Shown piece by piece: positions 30,956-41,985 of a DNA stretch of 64,000 nt. Under the pieces are notes generated by a model. It was not told the DNA's origin. It saw only the letters and a list, made by a program, of their open reading frames with translations, and ran no database searches. The stretch is from Reticulitermes speratus (taxonomy: Eukaryota; Arthropoda; Insecta; Blattodea; Rhinotermitidae). The position numbers were made by a program, and so were the translations under genes. The stretch lies in the NCBI GenBank assembly GCA_021186555.1, contig JAJKFL010000005.1, positions 6,465,678 through 6,529,677 on the forward strand, written 5' to 3'. Numbering within the stretch: the stretch's first letter is position 1; each line of letters opens with the position of its first letter.

Positions 30956-31909
30956 CGCCATGAAGACCTAAAAACTATATTCTTTATTCAAACAGTATCG
31001 AACTGGAACACCGTAGGCAAACTTTCTAAAAATAGGTGAAATCACCTTGATCTTAGCGTGCAAAGTTACGACACAGGCTTATGTATGTTTATGTGAAACT
31101 CAAAGACATAAAATGTCATTCAAATGAGTCATTCAATTTGCATAAATACTTTATGTAAACTTATGCCTGATGTAAAATTCAATTAATATAGATGGTTTGA
31201 AAACATAACTGTACCCCACTGCGTAGGAAGACAAATTACATTATTCCAATAACCACGAATATTTTAATTTCAATTACATAATCAGTAATAAAATCCATTT
31301 TAGCACACAGAGAAGTCGGGCAGGTCACACAGTCTCTACGTTGTCTACACTCGTAGACAGCGAGGAACAAGACATGTTAGAAAGCAAGACAAGGGTGACC
31401 TAACCAAAGGTTTGCACCAGTCCAGATACCGACATTCTCCAAACGGACTTGCCGGAAAGACTGGGAACTTTATGCGACCCGTGTTGAAAACAACAGTAGC
31501 ACTGTACAATATAAGCACCGTGGCGCAGCGTGGTCGTACAACATAAGGCACCGTGGTCGTCTGGAGCAGTGGGTGCAAACACCGTTACACTGTGACTAAA
31601 CCAAATCAAATCTGGTCGCCCACGACTCAGTTCTACTACCTGGTGGACAGGTGACCTTAGCGGTACTCCCAGCCCACATCCATTACATGCCACTTATCAT
31701 ATTATTCCACTATATTGTAACACGACTGCAAGGTAAACGTCAAACTGCTACGAACATACAGACATGGAAACACTTAACTATAGCAATCACGAACAAACCG
31801 CCTGACCGCAATAGACATGACAGATGATGAATTCATATCCTACGTAAAAGACTTATATAAAAACTAGAAATAAAGTGATTTCGATAATTCTAACACAATA
31901 GAGGAATTA
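30956..31909. other. No recognisable feature
   Basis: AT-rich to about 31290. The minus-strand frames at 31345-31693 are unrecognised. Confidence 0.4.
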
Positions 31910-32092
31910 CAGTGGAACCCGGTTATAACGACATCGGTTTATGTGACACCTCGTCTATAACGTCAGATATTCTGTGGTACCAAAATTCCTCACTGTTAAC
32001 AATAACATTATACTCCTCGGTTATAACAACACTCGTTCATGAAGACACAAAACATTCGGTCCCTTTCATGACGTTATAACCGAGTTCGACTG
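31910..32092. mobile_element. pogo/Tigger-like MITE, copy 2
   Basis: Ends CAGTGGAACCCGGTTATAAC and GTTATAACCGAGTTCGACTG with TA on both sides. It is the reverse orientation of 11677-11851 and collinear with it throughout. Confidence 0.9.
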
Positions 32093-32308
32093 TACATAAT
32101 TTGACATTACGGCCTGTAAACAGAATTTAAAGTAGGTGAATCACACGAATTTGTCGCAAATCAGTTCTGCATCTTTCAACCGCTTTGGTGACACAATTTA
32201 AAGTTCGTTCACATACCGACACGTACTGGAATAGCGAGGGATCCACATACAAAAGCAATCGGAGCTGCTTCCGGAGGTTAATGACAATGTCAAAACCGTA
32301 ACAAACAA

Positions 32309-32592
32309 CTGGGCCGTGCCATGGCTCAGGCGGTTAGTCGCCGGCCTCTCACCGCGGAGGCCAGGGTTCGATCCCGGGTGTCCATGTAGGATTTTGGGTG
32401 GACAAAGTGGTACTGGGACAGATTTTTCCCCGAGCACTTCGATTTTCCCGTCAATTTCATTCCACCGATGCTCCATTATACGGAAAAATGAAAAAAAACA
32501 CTAATCATCTCCATCACAGGGTTGCACAATAAGCCTCCAGGCTGCGGTGCGTCCGTAGCATCTGCTGCGGGGCCCTTCACAAAAAAAAACAA
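32309..32592 (+). mobile_element. SINE-D copy, full length
   Basis: tRNA-like head with A-box region TGGCTCAGGCGGTTAGTCGC and B-box GGGTTCGATCCC, body GTGGACAAAGTGGTACTGGG, tail GCTGCGGGGCCCTTCAC followed by an A-run. Best copy of this family here. Confidence 0.88.
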
Positions 32593-32602
32593 ATGCCATG
32601 GA

Positions 32603-32895
32603 TCCTAGATCTGAAGCTAACAGTTCCTCAGCTAGTCAAGAAATTCCCCGCATTTTGCGGAACTCGAAGTTTCATTACCGTGCTCACAACAGCCTTCCAT
32701 TTGTCCCTATCATGATCCAGATAAACCCAGTCCACGCCCCCCAACCAATTTACATTTTAATATTATCCCCATATCTCACATTCCCCACCAAAACGTTGTA
32801 TGCACCACTCCTCCACCTTGTGCGCGCCACATGCCACGCATATTTCATTCTTACTGATTTGGTCGCCCAAATAATATCTGGTGAGGAGTACAGAC
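32603..32895 (-). pseudogene. LINE C-terminal fragment, family of 15285-15910
   Basis: Same order of words as 15390-15690 (AGCTAGTCAAGAAATTCC, TCATTACCGTGCTCACAACA, AATATTATCC, AATAATATCTGGTGAGGAGT) with many indels. On the minus strand it matches the [19 protein letters not shown] to VMNLRVP segment. Confidence 0.75.
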
Positions 32896-33033
32896 ATGTG
32901 TAACAAATACACAAATGAAATCAATATTGAGCAATGACCGACCAGGATGTGCAAAACCGACTGACAACAGCAAAAAGCTACATCATGAGCTGTCTGGAAT
33001 AGGAGATATGCAATGGAGCTAGACCAATATTAA

Positions 33034-33276
33034 AAGGTAAAGTTGCCCTGTACAAGGCATGAAGGCATACAATGGGAGTAGAAGTACAGCTCCACTCATT
33101 GTTAACCTCGAAACTAGAGTTCAGCGATCAACTTCACGCTCCGGCCGCTCTACGCCCGGGAAAGAACCCCCGTACCCACTGAATACGAGCCTGGGTGGGC
33201 CTTACAGCCGGTCGGGAGAAAATGCCCTTGCACATGTCGTGATTCGAATCCCGGACCGTCCAGCACGTAGCTGTCG
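33034..33276 (-). mobile_element. SINE-C copy, diverged
   Basis: Minus strand B-box CCGGGATTCGAATCACG, GGCCCACCCAGGCTCG, CCGGGCGTAGAGCGGCC, tail TTTACCTTTTA. Confidence 0.7.
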
Positions 33277-33438
33277 GAAGTGAGCGAAAAATAAAATTAA
33301 ATCCTACGTGTGGGAAAAACGAGTTCAGTACTTTCTCGTAACGTCATACTTCACTAATACATTATTATTATTATTATTTATTATTATTAGATTATTGTCA
33401 TGGAGTTCACTACAGTAAGGTGTCCAAATTAATGATTT

Positions 33439-33695
33439 GCCGATCACAGTGGCCGCGCGGTCTAAGGCGTGGGTCCGCTGCCGTTCGCTTGCTGGGATTG
33501 TGGGTTCGAATACCGCCTAGGGCATAGATGTCTGTCTGTTGTGAGTGTTGTGTGTTGTCGAGTAGAGGTCTCTGCGTCGGGCTGATCACTCGTCCAGAGG
33601 AGACCTACAGAGTGTGGCGTGTCTTGAGTACGATCGTGAAGCCTCGATAATGAGAGGTCCTGGCCCACTAGGGGCTGGTGCGCCATGGTAAAAAA
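33439..33695 (+). mobile_element. SINE-A copy, simple form
   Basis: Head with A-box AGTGGCCGCGCGG and B-box GGGTTCGAATACC, normal body, A-run end. Flanks AATTAATGATTT and AATAATGATTTAA form a target duplication. Confidence 0.9.
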
Positions 33696-34079
33696 AATAA
33701 TGATTTAACTATTCTTCTGTTTGCTTTATTTGTGTTTGCTTTATATGTGCCGTGTTTATTGTTAATTGTTATTTGTTTGTATGTTGTGGTGTTTCTGTTA
33801 TAGGCCATCTGGGTGTTCACACAGCACACTAACGAGTAATGTAATGAATTGTTAATTCTGATGCCACCACAGAATCCGTCTTCGCCCCAGAAACAACAGC
33901 ACCTAACCACGTCACGACTGCAACAGCGCAGAGCCGAAAACATCGTCAGGCATAAAGCGCAAGAAGAACCTAAGTCATGACGAATGTGATTTTGTACACA
34001 CGTAAGCAAGAATCACACAGATCAAGTCAAAGTTAATAAATTGCTGATATACTGTAACGGAAGTGGAGTTCGTATCTAA
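33696..34079. other. No recognisable feature
   Basis: Sequence between a SINE-A and a minisatellite. The minus-strand frame 33668-34009 is unrecognised. Confidence 0.4.
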
Positions 34080-36077
34080 GAGCACAGTAACACATGTCAC
34101 GCCACAGTTTACAGAAGAGTTCGTATCTACCGAGCACAGTAACACATGTCACGCCACAGTTTACAGACCAGTTCGTATCTACAGAGCACAGTAACACATG
34201 TCACGCCACAGTTTACAGACCAGTTCGTATCTACAGAGCACAGTAACACATGTCACGCCACAGTTTACAGACCAGTTCGTATCTACCGAGCACAGTAACA
34301 CATGTCACGCCACAGTTTACAGAAGAGTTCGTATCTACCGAGCACAGTAACACATGTCACGCCACAGTTTACAGACCAGTTCGTATCTACAGAGCACAGT
34401 AACACATGTCACGCCACAGTTTACAGACCAGTTCGTATCTACAGAGCAAGTAACACATGTCACGCCACAGTTTACAGACCAGTTCGTATCTACAGAGCAC
34501 AGTAACACATGTCACGCCACAGTTTACAGACCAGTTCGTATCTACAGAGCACAGTAACACATGTCACGCCACAGTTTACAGACCAGTTCGTAACTACAGA
34601 GCACAGTAACACATGTCACGCCACAGTTTACAGACCAGTTCGTATCTACAGAGCACAGTAACACATGTCACGCCACAGTTTACAGACCAGTTCGTATCTA
34701 CAGAGCACAGTAACACATGTCACGCCACAGTTTACAGACCAGTTCGTAACTACAGAGCACAGTAACACATGTCACGCCACAGTTTACAGACCAGTTCGTA
34801 ACTACAGAGCACAGTAACACATGTCACGCCACAGTTTACAGACCAGTTCGTATCTACAGAGCACAGTAACACATGTCACGCCACAGTTTACAGACCCGTT
34901 CGTATCTACAGAGCACAGTAACACATGTCACGCCACAGTTTACAGACCAGTTCGTATCTACAGAGCACAGTAACACATGTCACGCCACAGTTTACAGACC
35001 AGTTCGTATCTACAGAGCACAGTAACACATGTCACGCCACAGTTTACAGACCAGTTCGTATCTACAGAGCACAGTAACACATGTCACGCCACAGTTTACA
35101 GACCAGTTCGTATCTACAGAGCACAGTAACACATGTCACGCCACAGTTTACAGACCAGTTCGTATCTACCGAGCACAGTAACACATGTCACGCCACAGTT
35201 TACAGACCAGTTCGTATCTACCGAGCACAGTAACACATGTCACGCCACAGTTTACAGACCAGTTCGTATCTACAGAGCACAGTAACACATGTCACGCCAC
35301 AGTTTACAGACCAGTTCGTATCTACAGAGCACAGTAACACATGTCACGCCACAGTTTACAGACCAGTTCGTATCTACAGAGCACAGTAACACGTCACGCC
35401 ACAGTTTACAGACCAGTTCGTATCTACAGAGCACAGTAACACATGTCACGCCACAGTTTACAGACCAGTTCGTATCTACAGAGCACAGTAACACGTCACG
35501 CCACAGTTTACAGACCAGTTCGTATCTACAGAGCACAGTAACACATGTCACGCCACAGTTTACAGACCAGTTCGTATCTACAGAGCACAGTAACACGTCA
35601 CGCCACAGTTTACAGACCAGTTCGTATCTACAGAGCACAGTAACACATGTCACGCCACAGTTTACAGACCAGTTCGTATCTACAGAGCACAGTAACACGT
35701 CACGCCACAGTTTACAGACCAGTTCGTATCTACAGAGCACAGTAACACATGTCACGCCACAGTTTACAGACCAGTTCGTATCTACAGAGCACAGTAACAC
35801 GTCACGCCACAGTTTACAGACCAGTTCGTATCTACAGAGCACAGTAACACATGTCACGCCACAGTTTACAGACCAGTTCGTATCTACAGAGCACAGTAAC
35901 ACGTCACGCCACAGTTTACAGACCAGTTCGTATCTACAGAGCACAGTAACACATGTCACGCCACAGTTTACAGACCAGTTCGTATCTACAGAGCACAGTA
36001 ACACGTCACGCCACAGTTTACAGACCAGTTCGTATCTACAGAGCACAGTAACACATGTCACGCCACAGTTTACAGAC
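34080..36077. repeat. 52-bp minisatellite, about 38 units, with a 102-bp higher-order form
   Basis: Unit: AGCACAGTAACACATGTCAC, GCCACAGTTTACAGACCAG, TTCGTATCTACAG. From 35289 to the end, 52-bp and 50-bp units alternate; the 50-bp type lacks two bases of ACATGTCAC (giving ACGTCAC). Positions of the short type are spaced 102 bp from 35391. Because 102 is divisible by three, both strands are open over about 800 bp (35270-36092). These frames are artefacts. Confidence 0.95.
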
Positions 36078-36733
36078 GTCATAATGTACTAACAATCAAT
36101 GCAGGAGCTAAAACGAACAGCAACTGACCACACTTCGTGTCACAGAAAGTTACAATTACAGTGTTTATACCGACTCAGCTGAAGGCGCTCCCAGCTTCCG
36201 CTTTCTGCCCATTGATCTTTTTCAATACACAGCCCTCTGGCGCATGTCAACCAGCCCAAAGCGTTTGTCACTAGAAAATATTATCATTGTAAACATTCGC
36301 GTGAACAGAATGTTTGGGGAGTTGGAGGAGAACACAGCCAAGTTCGCTGGTGGGGAAGTGGAGGGCCGATCCACTAGACTTTCGTCCGTGGCCTCGGTAT
36401 AGCAACTAACATTTCAGATGATTGTGGAGTCAATTTTTTTTTTGTTAGGCTTAGCTACTCTTTTTTTTTTGTAGTATGTGTTTTATTGTTTTTGTAAGTT
36501 TGTGTGTTGTGTATTGTTTTGAGTGTTTTGTGTTATTGTTTGTTATGTATGTTATTCTGTGTTAGGTGTCTTTGTAGTACCACTGCCACCGGGTAAAAAC
36601 CCACTTGCAGTAATAAATAATATATACATATATAAATAAATTCTCATTTCCAACAATTCCGATCAACTGAGTCCGAACCCCTGTTGTTAATATTTTCACA
36701 CCAGGAATTACTTCTGCAACAGGTCTAGGAAGG
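36078..36733. other. No recognisable feature
   Basis: T- and TG-rich low-complexity tract at 36428-36560. No repeat family. Confidence 0.4.
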
Positions 36734-36945
36734 TAAATTTGTCCCTCTCCACGCCATGAAGGAATACAGGGGAGCAGAAGTACAGTTCCACTCATACTTA
36801 AGCTAGAAGTGAGCGGTCAACATCACGCCCCGGCCGCTTTACCCCCTGGAACAGAACCCCGGTACCAATTGGGTGGGCCCCAGGGTCGGTCTGGACGTTT
36901 GAGACAAGAGGAAAATCACCTGCCCCTGCCGCGATGACAATAGAT
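36734..36945 (-). mobile_element. SINE-C copy, headless
   Basis: Minus strand: GGGGCCCACCCAATTGG, GGGGCGTGATGTTGACCGC, GGAACTGTACTTCTGC. A short piece of the same family in plus orientation (GGGGCCCACCCAGCCTCCTA) follows at 36959-37003. Confidence 0.65.
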
Positions 36946-37114
36946 TTTTCATTTCTACAAAATGTCCAGACAGGCTCTGGGGCCCACCCAGCCTCCTATT
37001 CAGTGGCCTGCATAACTTCGAAAACTGCTAAGTACATTCTGAAACCGCATATTTTTGTTACGAAATTTATAGAGTTAGCGGATTCGGAATGTGGTCCATA
37101 GGACTGCTCGGTAT

Positions 37115-37425
37115 CACAACCCACAGGACTATGATCTCATCACTTCTACCCTGAACACTGTGCCAGTAGGTTCCTTCGAAACGTCGGTGACCACTAATCA
37201 GTGTACGCAGTGTCACAACCCACAAGACTGTGGTCTAATCATTTCTACCCTGAACACTGTGCCAGTAGGTTCCTTCGAAACGTCGGTGACCACTAATCAG
37301 TGTACGCAGTGTCACAACCCACAAGACTGTGGTCTAATCACTTCTACCCTGAACACTGTGCCAGTAGGTTCCTTCGAAACGTCGGTGACCACTAACGAGT
37401 GTACACAGTGTCACAGCACAGTAAA
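37115..37425 (+). repeat. 99-bp tandem repeat, three units, derived from a foldback arm
   Basis: CACAACCCAC recurs at 37115, 37214 and 37313 (99-bp spacing). Each unit ends TTCGAAACGTCGGTGACCAC, TAATCAGTGTACGCAGTGTC, ACAACCCAC, which aligns with the right arm of the foldback at 4064-4238 (CCGAAACGTCGGTAACTACT, AATCTACGATGCGTAACATC). ACCCTGAACA takes the place of the hammerhead-like core. The open frame is due to 99 being divisible by three. Confidence 0.8.
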
Positions 37426-37583
37426 AAGAGATCGCCGCCGAGACCGTGTAAAAGTAACAGTGCGTGGTTAAACATAAGACTGTCACCGAAACACAACCGA
37501 CTGTACAGTCATTAGCTTAGATATTGTGACTAAAACCAACAAATACACACAAGTTTATGAAAATATATTATAAATGTAGTAAT

Positions 37584-37629
37584 ACCTGCTACATGTTTCG
37601 GCCACTCATGTGGCCATCCGCAGGGAGGT
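37584..37629 (-). ncRNA. Hammerhead-like motif, one core change
   Basis: Minus strand: ACCUCC, CUGCGGA, U, GGCCAC/GUGGCC, GAAA, ACAUGU, A, GCAGGU. The conserved core A (position 6) is C. Stem I has one mismatch. Confidence 0.6.
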
Positions 37630-37796
37630 GCGTTACGAAGATTAAATACATTGAGATGTTACAGAAGTTTGTGAACCAATGCACATGTAATATATTAAAT
37701 ATTAAAATTACATTGTTTAAAATACGTGTTACTTTAAAATTAAAACCAACTTGATGCACACTCACTATTAAAAAAACTTTAATAGTAGATTAATTA

Positions 37797-37838
37797 ACCC
37801 GACATGTTTCGGTCAGGTACCTGACCATCTTCAGGGGT
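37797..37838 (-). ncRNA. Hammerhead-like motif, inner element, left arm
   Basis: Minus strand: ACCC, CUGAAGA, U, GGUCAGG/CCUGACC around UA, GAAA, ACAUGU, C, GGGU. Stem II is a perfect palindrome and stem I four perfect pairs. Confidence 0.68.
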
Positions 37839-38277
37839 ATACCACATTAAGTTGCGTAGTCCATATGTTAAACACACATAAGATATGAGCTTATAAGGTC
37901 TCGTCGTATATAAAGTTTTTCACAAGTCACTAAAAATCACTAAAAACTTGTTTAAAAAAAGTCAACACTTGTGCTCCCACAATAGTTCACCTTTTATAAA
38001 ACTTATAGCACTGTTATTGTATAATACTTAAGCATATTCACTTATGCGTCCTGTTTTTCATATCGAAGTATGTCTCGTATGCGTAAGTATTATACAATAA
38101 CAGTGCTATAAGTTTTATAAAAGGTGGAACTATTGTAGGATTACAAGTGTTGACTACTTTTTAAACAAGTTTTTAGTGATTTTTAGTGACTTGTGAAAAA
38201 CTTTATATACGACGAGACCTTATAGGCTCATATCTTATGCGTGTTTTACATATGGACTACGCAATTTAATGTAGTAT

Positions 38278-38319
38278 ACCCCTGAAGATGGTCAGGTACC
38301 TGACCGAAACATGTCGAGT
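38278..38319 (+). ncRNA. Hammerhead-like motif, inner element, right arm
   Basis: ACCC, CUGAAGA, U, GGUCAGG/CCUGACC, GAAA, ACAUGU, C, GAGU. Same as the left arm with one stem I mismatch. Confidence 0.66.
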
Positions 38320-38666
38320 TAATTAATCTACTATTAAAGTTTTTTTAATAGTGAGTGTGCATCAAGTTGGTTTTAATTTTAATTTATACAAGATGCACGG
38401 TCAATACAATATTAAATACGTATTACAGTTTAAAATACAGATAAAAGTTAAATTAAATCCAGTGTGGCTGGTCGATACAGCAACACCAACAATCTTCTGC
38501 TTGGATGGTGACATACATACTATCTACATACGTACAATACTTGTTACATACCAGAATATAACTCGTATTTGTATTTTAAACAATGTAATTTTAATATTTA
38601 ATATATTACATGTGCATTGGTTCACAAACTTCTGTAACATCTCTATGTATTTATTCTTCAAAACGC

Positions 38667-38712
38667 ACCTCCCTGAGGATGGTCACATGAGTGGCCGAAA
38701 CATGTAGGAGGT
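38667..38712 (+). ncRNA. Hammerhead-like motif, best-preserved pair member
   Basis: ACCUCC, CUGAGGA, U, GGUCAC/GUGGCC around AUGA, GAAA, ACAUGU, A, GGAGGU. Stem I six perfect pairs; stem II six pairs including a U-G wobble. Confidence 0.7.
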
Positions 38713-38796
38713 ATTACTACGTTTATAATATATTTTCATAAACTTATATGTATTTGTTGGTTTTAGTTACAATATCTAACTGTTCAATGCACGGTT

Positions 38797-40039
38797 ATGA
38801 ATCATATAAAAAAAGTCATTAATTCGTCCAATCAACGATAATTATCACGCAACTGGTACGAAACCTTAAAACAAACCAGCCATGCCTATCGTTTCTACAA
38901 AGACCTCACCCAAATTCCATTCCTCAGAAATAATAAATATTGCTGTAATGCATTTGCCCTGACGGCCTTCCTCCTTCCACTTCATTTATTGACTGTGGCC
39001 TCATTTCATCGTCGCCCATTTGATTTAGAAGATCAGGAATTTGGGAGCATGCCTACAGACAAAATGCTGATTCAACAAAATCATTTTCGAATGAGGCCAA
39101 AAACACACTGCGGCACTGAAATCCTCCCATCAGGAGCAGAGAAACCAGCACTCTGCCACATCCAATGGAATTTTCATTTAATTACTCGGAACGGAAAAGC
39201 AAAGTTGGGATTGGCACAACGTGTGATGTAAGCAAGCATCAGTAAATGTGTTTGTACGTGTGCAGGTGTATCTGTGCATAACGACAGCGCAATGGACGTG
39301 AAACATGTTTCATTTACCTCTACATTTGATCGAAACATTTATCGAAGCGATAAATATGAAAGGCGCTCAACACGCAAGTTTCCTTATGTCATACAACCCC
39401 AATGATACGTCATTACAATGTTAAATGAAGCTCGCTTATTCCACTGAAGCATCGCCGTTTTTTAACACAATCCGCGAGCACATTCATTACCTTTTTCCCC
39501 AACCTGGAAAGAGTTTAAAAATTCCATCGCGGCACAAATCGGACTCTCGCATTCGCAACCATTCACGAAAAGCCATCTCCACTTCCTCATTATTGTGTAA
39601 TTGGAGACCGAACTGAATTGAATTCCAGTTTGTCGTGTTTGAGAAGTGAATCGGTGCACCGACATTATACGGCCTCTCAAGAGCGCGATTACTCCTATGA
39701 TCGAAGATTTATACTCGAGCCAAGATGGGAAAATCACATGAATGTGCTAGGGAATTACAATGAAAAACAATAATAGGCCAGTGAATGGAATAACTGAGTT
39801 ACATTTAAATTTCTAGTAATTCCTCATATAATTTTTACGACCTACGGAAACTCAACTTATTGAACACCTCTCCTACGTTTCATTTACGTCTACAATATAT
39901 GTTAGAAAACGTTTTGGCTCCGATATATTTTCAGCAAGCTACACTGGAAATAGGCACATAAACGCAAGTATTCATGTACGGAGTTCGTCACTGCTGCCCA
40001 GTTTTAAACCAAAAATTTGAGATCTAAACGAATTTAATT
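38797..40039. other. No recognisable feature
   Basis: 1.2 kb of single-copy-looking sequence. Small frames at 38989-39231 and 39425-39737 are unrecognised. Confidence 0.4.
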
Positions 40040-40495
40040 AAAATGAATAGCAAATTTCATGAAAATCCGTTCTGTGGTTACGTGAGGGCCTATGCATGCG
40101 CCGTATTATACTGTCATCTGTGGCCTGTCTGGCTATACAATATTTTTCCACATTATCTCACAAACGGCACGATTTTCGGAAAAAAAAAAGTTGTTGAACA
40201 TAAAATGTGCGTTTTGATTTTCTCTACAACTTTTGTCTGAAACAGTCCTCATTCTAAGAAGAATTCAGCGAGATATTATCATAAATGTACACAGGTATTC
40301 ATTCAAAGTACCCGTTATTCTGGTCAGATGTTAAAAAAACTTGAATTTTCTCGACAGATTTTCGAAAAATCCTCAAATATCAAATTTCATGAAAATTCGT
40401 CCGGTGGGAGCCGAGTCGTTCCATGCGGACGGACGGAGGGACAGACATGACGAAGCTAATAGCCGCTTTTCGTAATTTGGCGACCGCGCCTAAAA
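40040..40495 (-). repeat. DR dispersed repeat copy
   Basis: Shares TCTCGACAGATTTTCG, CATGAAAATTCGTCCGGTGG, CGGACGGACGGAGGGACAGA and CATGCGCCGTATTATACTGT with the copies at 17856, 41459 and 63130 (the last two in plus orientation). Confidence 0.7.
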
Positions 40496-40679
40496 AGGGA
40501 ACAAGAAGCAGCTGAGATAAGCATTCTACTGACCAGCGTTACTTAACAACTTGCACAACTAGTGCCCTACTTTTTTCATGCCGCGCATGGCAATGTTTCC
40601 GGAACGCAGGGTGCGGGGACTTCGCTCAAACGCTGACGTAGTTCGCACATAAAGATTTCGTGCGTCCAGTCCAGCGTTT

Positions 40680-40916
40680 TCAACTTCCTTGAGCCGCGAC
40701 CAAGACCAGGCCAATGACTTTTCCTTGCGACCCCAAGAGTCAGAATTAAAAATAGATACAAAATAAAAAAAACATGGGTCAGTATGTCAAATGCGACTTT
40801 TAAATAATTTGATGAACTAAAGATAAATATATTTGTTGTAAATCATTCTTTTGTAACCCAAACAGAATAGTTTCGCGACCCAATATGAGTCGCGACCCAC
40901 AGGTTAATAAACACCG
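40680..40916. repeat. Possible decayed hAT-like end
   Basis: GCGACCCAATATGAGTCGCG and GGTTAATAAACACCGGT at the right end resemble hAT ends of the CAGTGTTTCTCAACC type. The left end is unclear. Confidence 0.35.
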
Positions 40917-40969
40917 GTCTAGTCTCAAACGACTGGGGCATACTTTACGATGCTTGCCATTCCACGATC

Positions 40970-41199
40970 GTGTATAGTTCCCTACGATCGTGTATATTTC
41001 CCTACGATCGTGTATATTTCCCTACGATCGTGTATATTTCCCTACGATCGTGTATATTTCCCTACAATCGTGTATAGTTCCCTACGATCGTGTATATTTC
41101 CCTACGATCGTGTATAGTTCCCTACGATCGTGGATATTTCCCTACGATCGTGTATATTTCTCTAAGATCGTGTATATTTCCCTACGATCGTGTATATTT
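40970..41199. repeat. 20-bp minisatellite, about eleven units
   Basis: Unit CCTACGATCGTGTATATTTC, with GTATAGTTC and TACAATCG variants. Contains the palindrome CGATCG in each unit. Open on the plus strand because 60 bp is both 3 units and 20 codons. Confidence 0.93.
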
Positions 41200-41378
41200 C
41201 CCAGATACGTTTCCAAAATGCCACAATGACGCCCACTTATTTCCAAAACCTAATCTGCAACAGATATTACAAATGTTTTTCTATCTACCCCGAATTCTGT
41301 ACATTTTGGGAAAATGTCCCTTCGCGTAAAGAGGTTTGTCCCGTTCACTCACGGAACTGCAAGCCTTCGATACTACAG

Positions 41379-41450
41379 TTGTAGCTCAGTTAGTATAGTT
41401 ATTAGCCTACAGGTAGGACGAGCGGGTAATCTGGAACCAATTCCTATCAG
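41379..41450 (+). repeat. tRNA-like piece, probably a SINE head relic
   Basis: GTTGTAGCTCAGTTAGTATA is a good A-box context. The B-box is poor (AATCTGGAACCAATTCC) and no acceptor stem closes, so it is not a tRNA gene. Confidence 0.4.
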
Positions 41451-41458
41451 CAACGTTT

Positions 41459-41985
41459 TAGGCACGTTCGCAAAATTGCGAAAAGCGAATATTAGCTTCG
41501 CCATGCCTGTTTATCCGCCTGTCCGCATGGGACAACTCAGCTCCCGCTACACGGATTTTCATTAAATTCGATATTTGAGGATTTTTCGAAAATCTATCGC
41601 GAAAATTCTAGTATTATTCAAATCTGACAAGAATGACGGGTACTTTACATGAAGACCTATGCACATTTATGACAATATCTTGCTCAATTCTTCTTAGAAA
41701 GAGAAATGTTTTAGACAAAAGTTTTAGACAAAATCAAAACACACATTTTATGTTCAATAACTTTCTTCCGAAAATCGTGCCGTTTGTGAGATCTGTGGAA
41801 AAATACGGTACAGCCAAACAGGCCATAGATGACAATAATACGACGCATGCGCTTTGCATGCTGGGTAACTAAGGCTACAGACATACACTCAGAATATGTA
41901 ATACTTAATTGGTTTTCAAAGGCACCAACGGTTACACGAACACGCGTCAGTGTTACGTTACACGTACACTGCCTGTCTTGTCCCT
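41459..41985 (+). repeat. DR dispersed repeat copy
   Basis: Starts GGCACGTTCGCAAAATTGCG, continues AGCTTCGCCATGCCTG, CAACTCAGCTCCCGCTACAC, then GCATGCGCTTTGCATGCTGG and GGTTACACGAACACG. Collinear with 63130-63625 across about 490 bp. Confidence 0.75.

Larger units (their letters stand above)
37733..38413. mobile_element. Inner inverted-repeat element inserted into the outer one
   Basis: Arms start TTTAAAATTAAAACCAACTT, GATGCACACTCACTATTAAA and are mirrored at 38320-38395; it ends with GATGCACGGT at 38391-38401. The arm homology covers most of its 680 bp. AAATACGTGTTAC (37720-37732) and AAATACGTATTAC (38414-38426) form a 13-bp target duplication. The family differs in sequence from the outer element but has the same design. 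Confidence 0.85.
37505..38796. mobile_element. Outer inverted-repeat element, split by a second one
   Basis: Left arm 37525-37690 (GTGACTAAAACCAACAAATA, CACACAAGTTTATGAAAATA) is mirrored at 38600-38772. It ends in the box AATGCACGGTT (38785-38796). Its interior is interrupted at 37733-38413. Arms are nearly identical to those of 17125-17534. Hammerhead-like motifs at 37584 and 38667. Confidence 0.85.

Noticed and set aside
35270..36092. Opposing 270- and 267-residue frames as coding genes
   Set aside because: They exist only where the unit becomes a 102-bp dimer, and are by-products of divisibility by three.
37091..37471. 126-residue frame with three SFETSVTTN repeats as a gene
   Set aside because: It is the translation of the 99-bp tandem repeat, which derives from a non-coding foldback arm.
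38351..38707. Penelope-type reverse transcriptase inside the ribozyme foldbacks
   Set aside because: Interiors are AT-rich arms; no RT or GIY-YIG motif was seen in any frame, so the link to Penelope-like elements rests on the ribozyme and inverted layout only.
40990..41329. SLRSCIFPYDRVYFPTIV-type frame as a protein
   Set aside because: Pure translation of the 20-bp repeat.
41379..41450. tRNA gene
   Set aside because: A-box present, but the T-arm is broken and no cloverleaf can be drawn.
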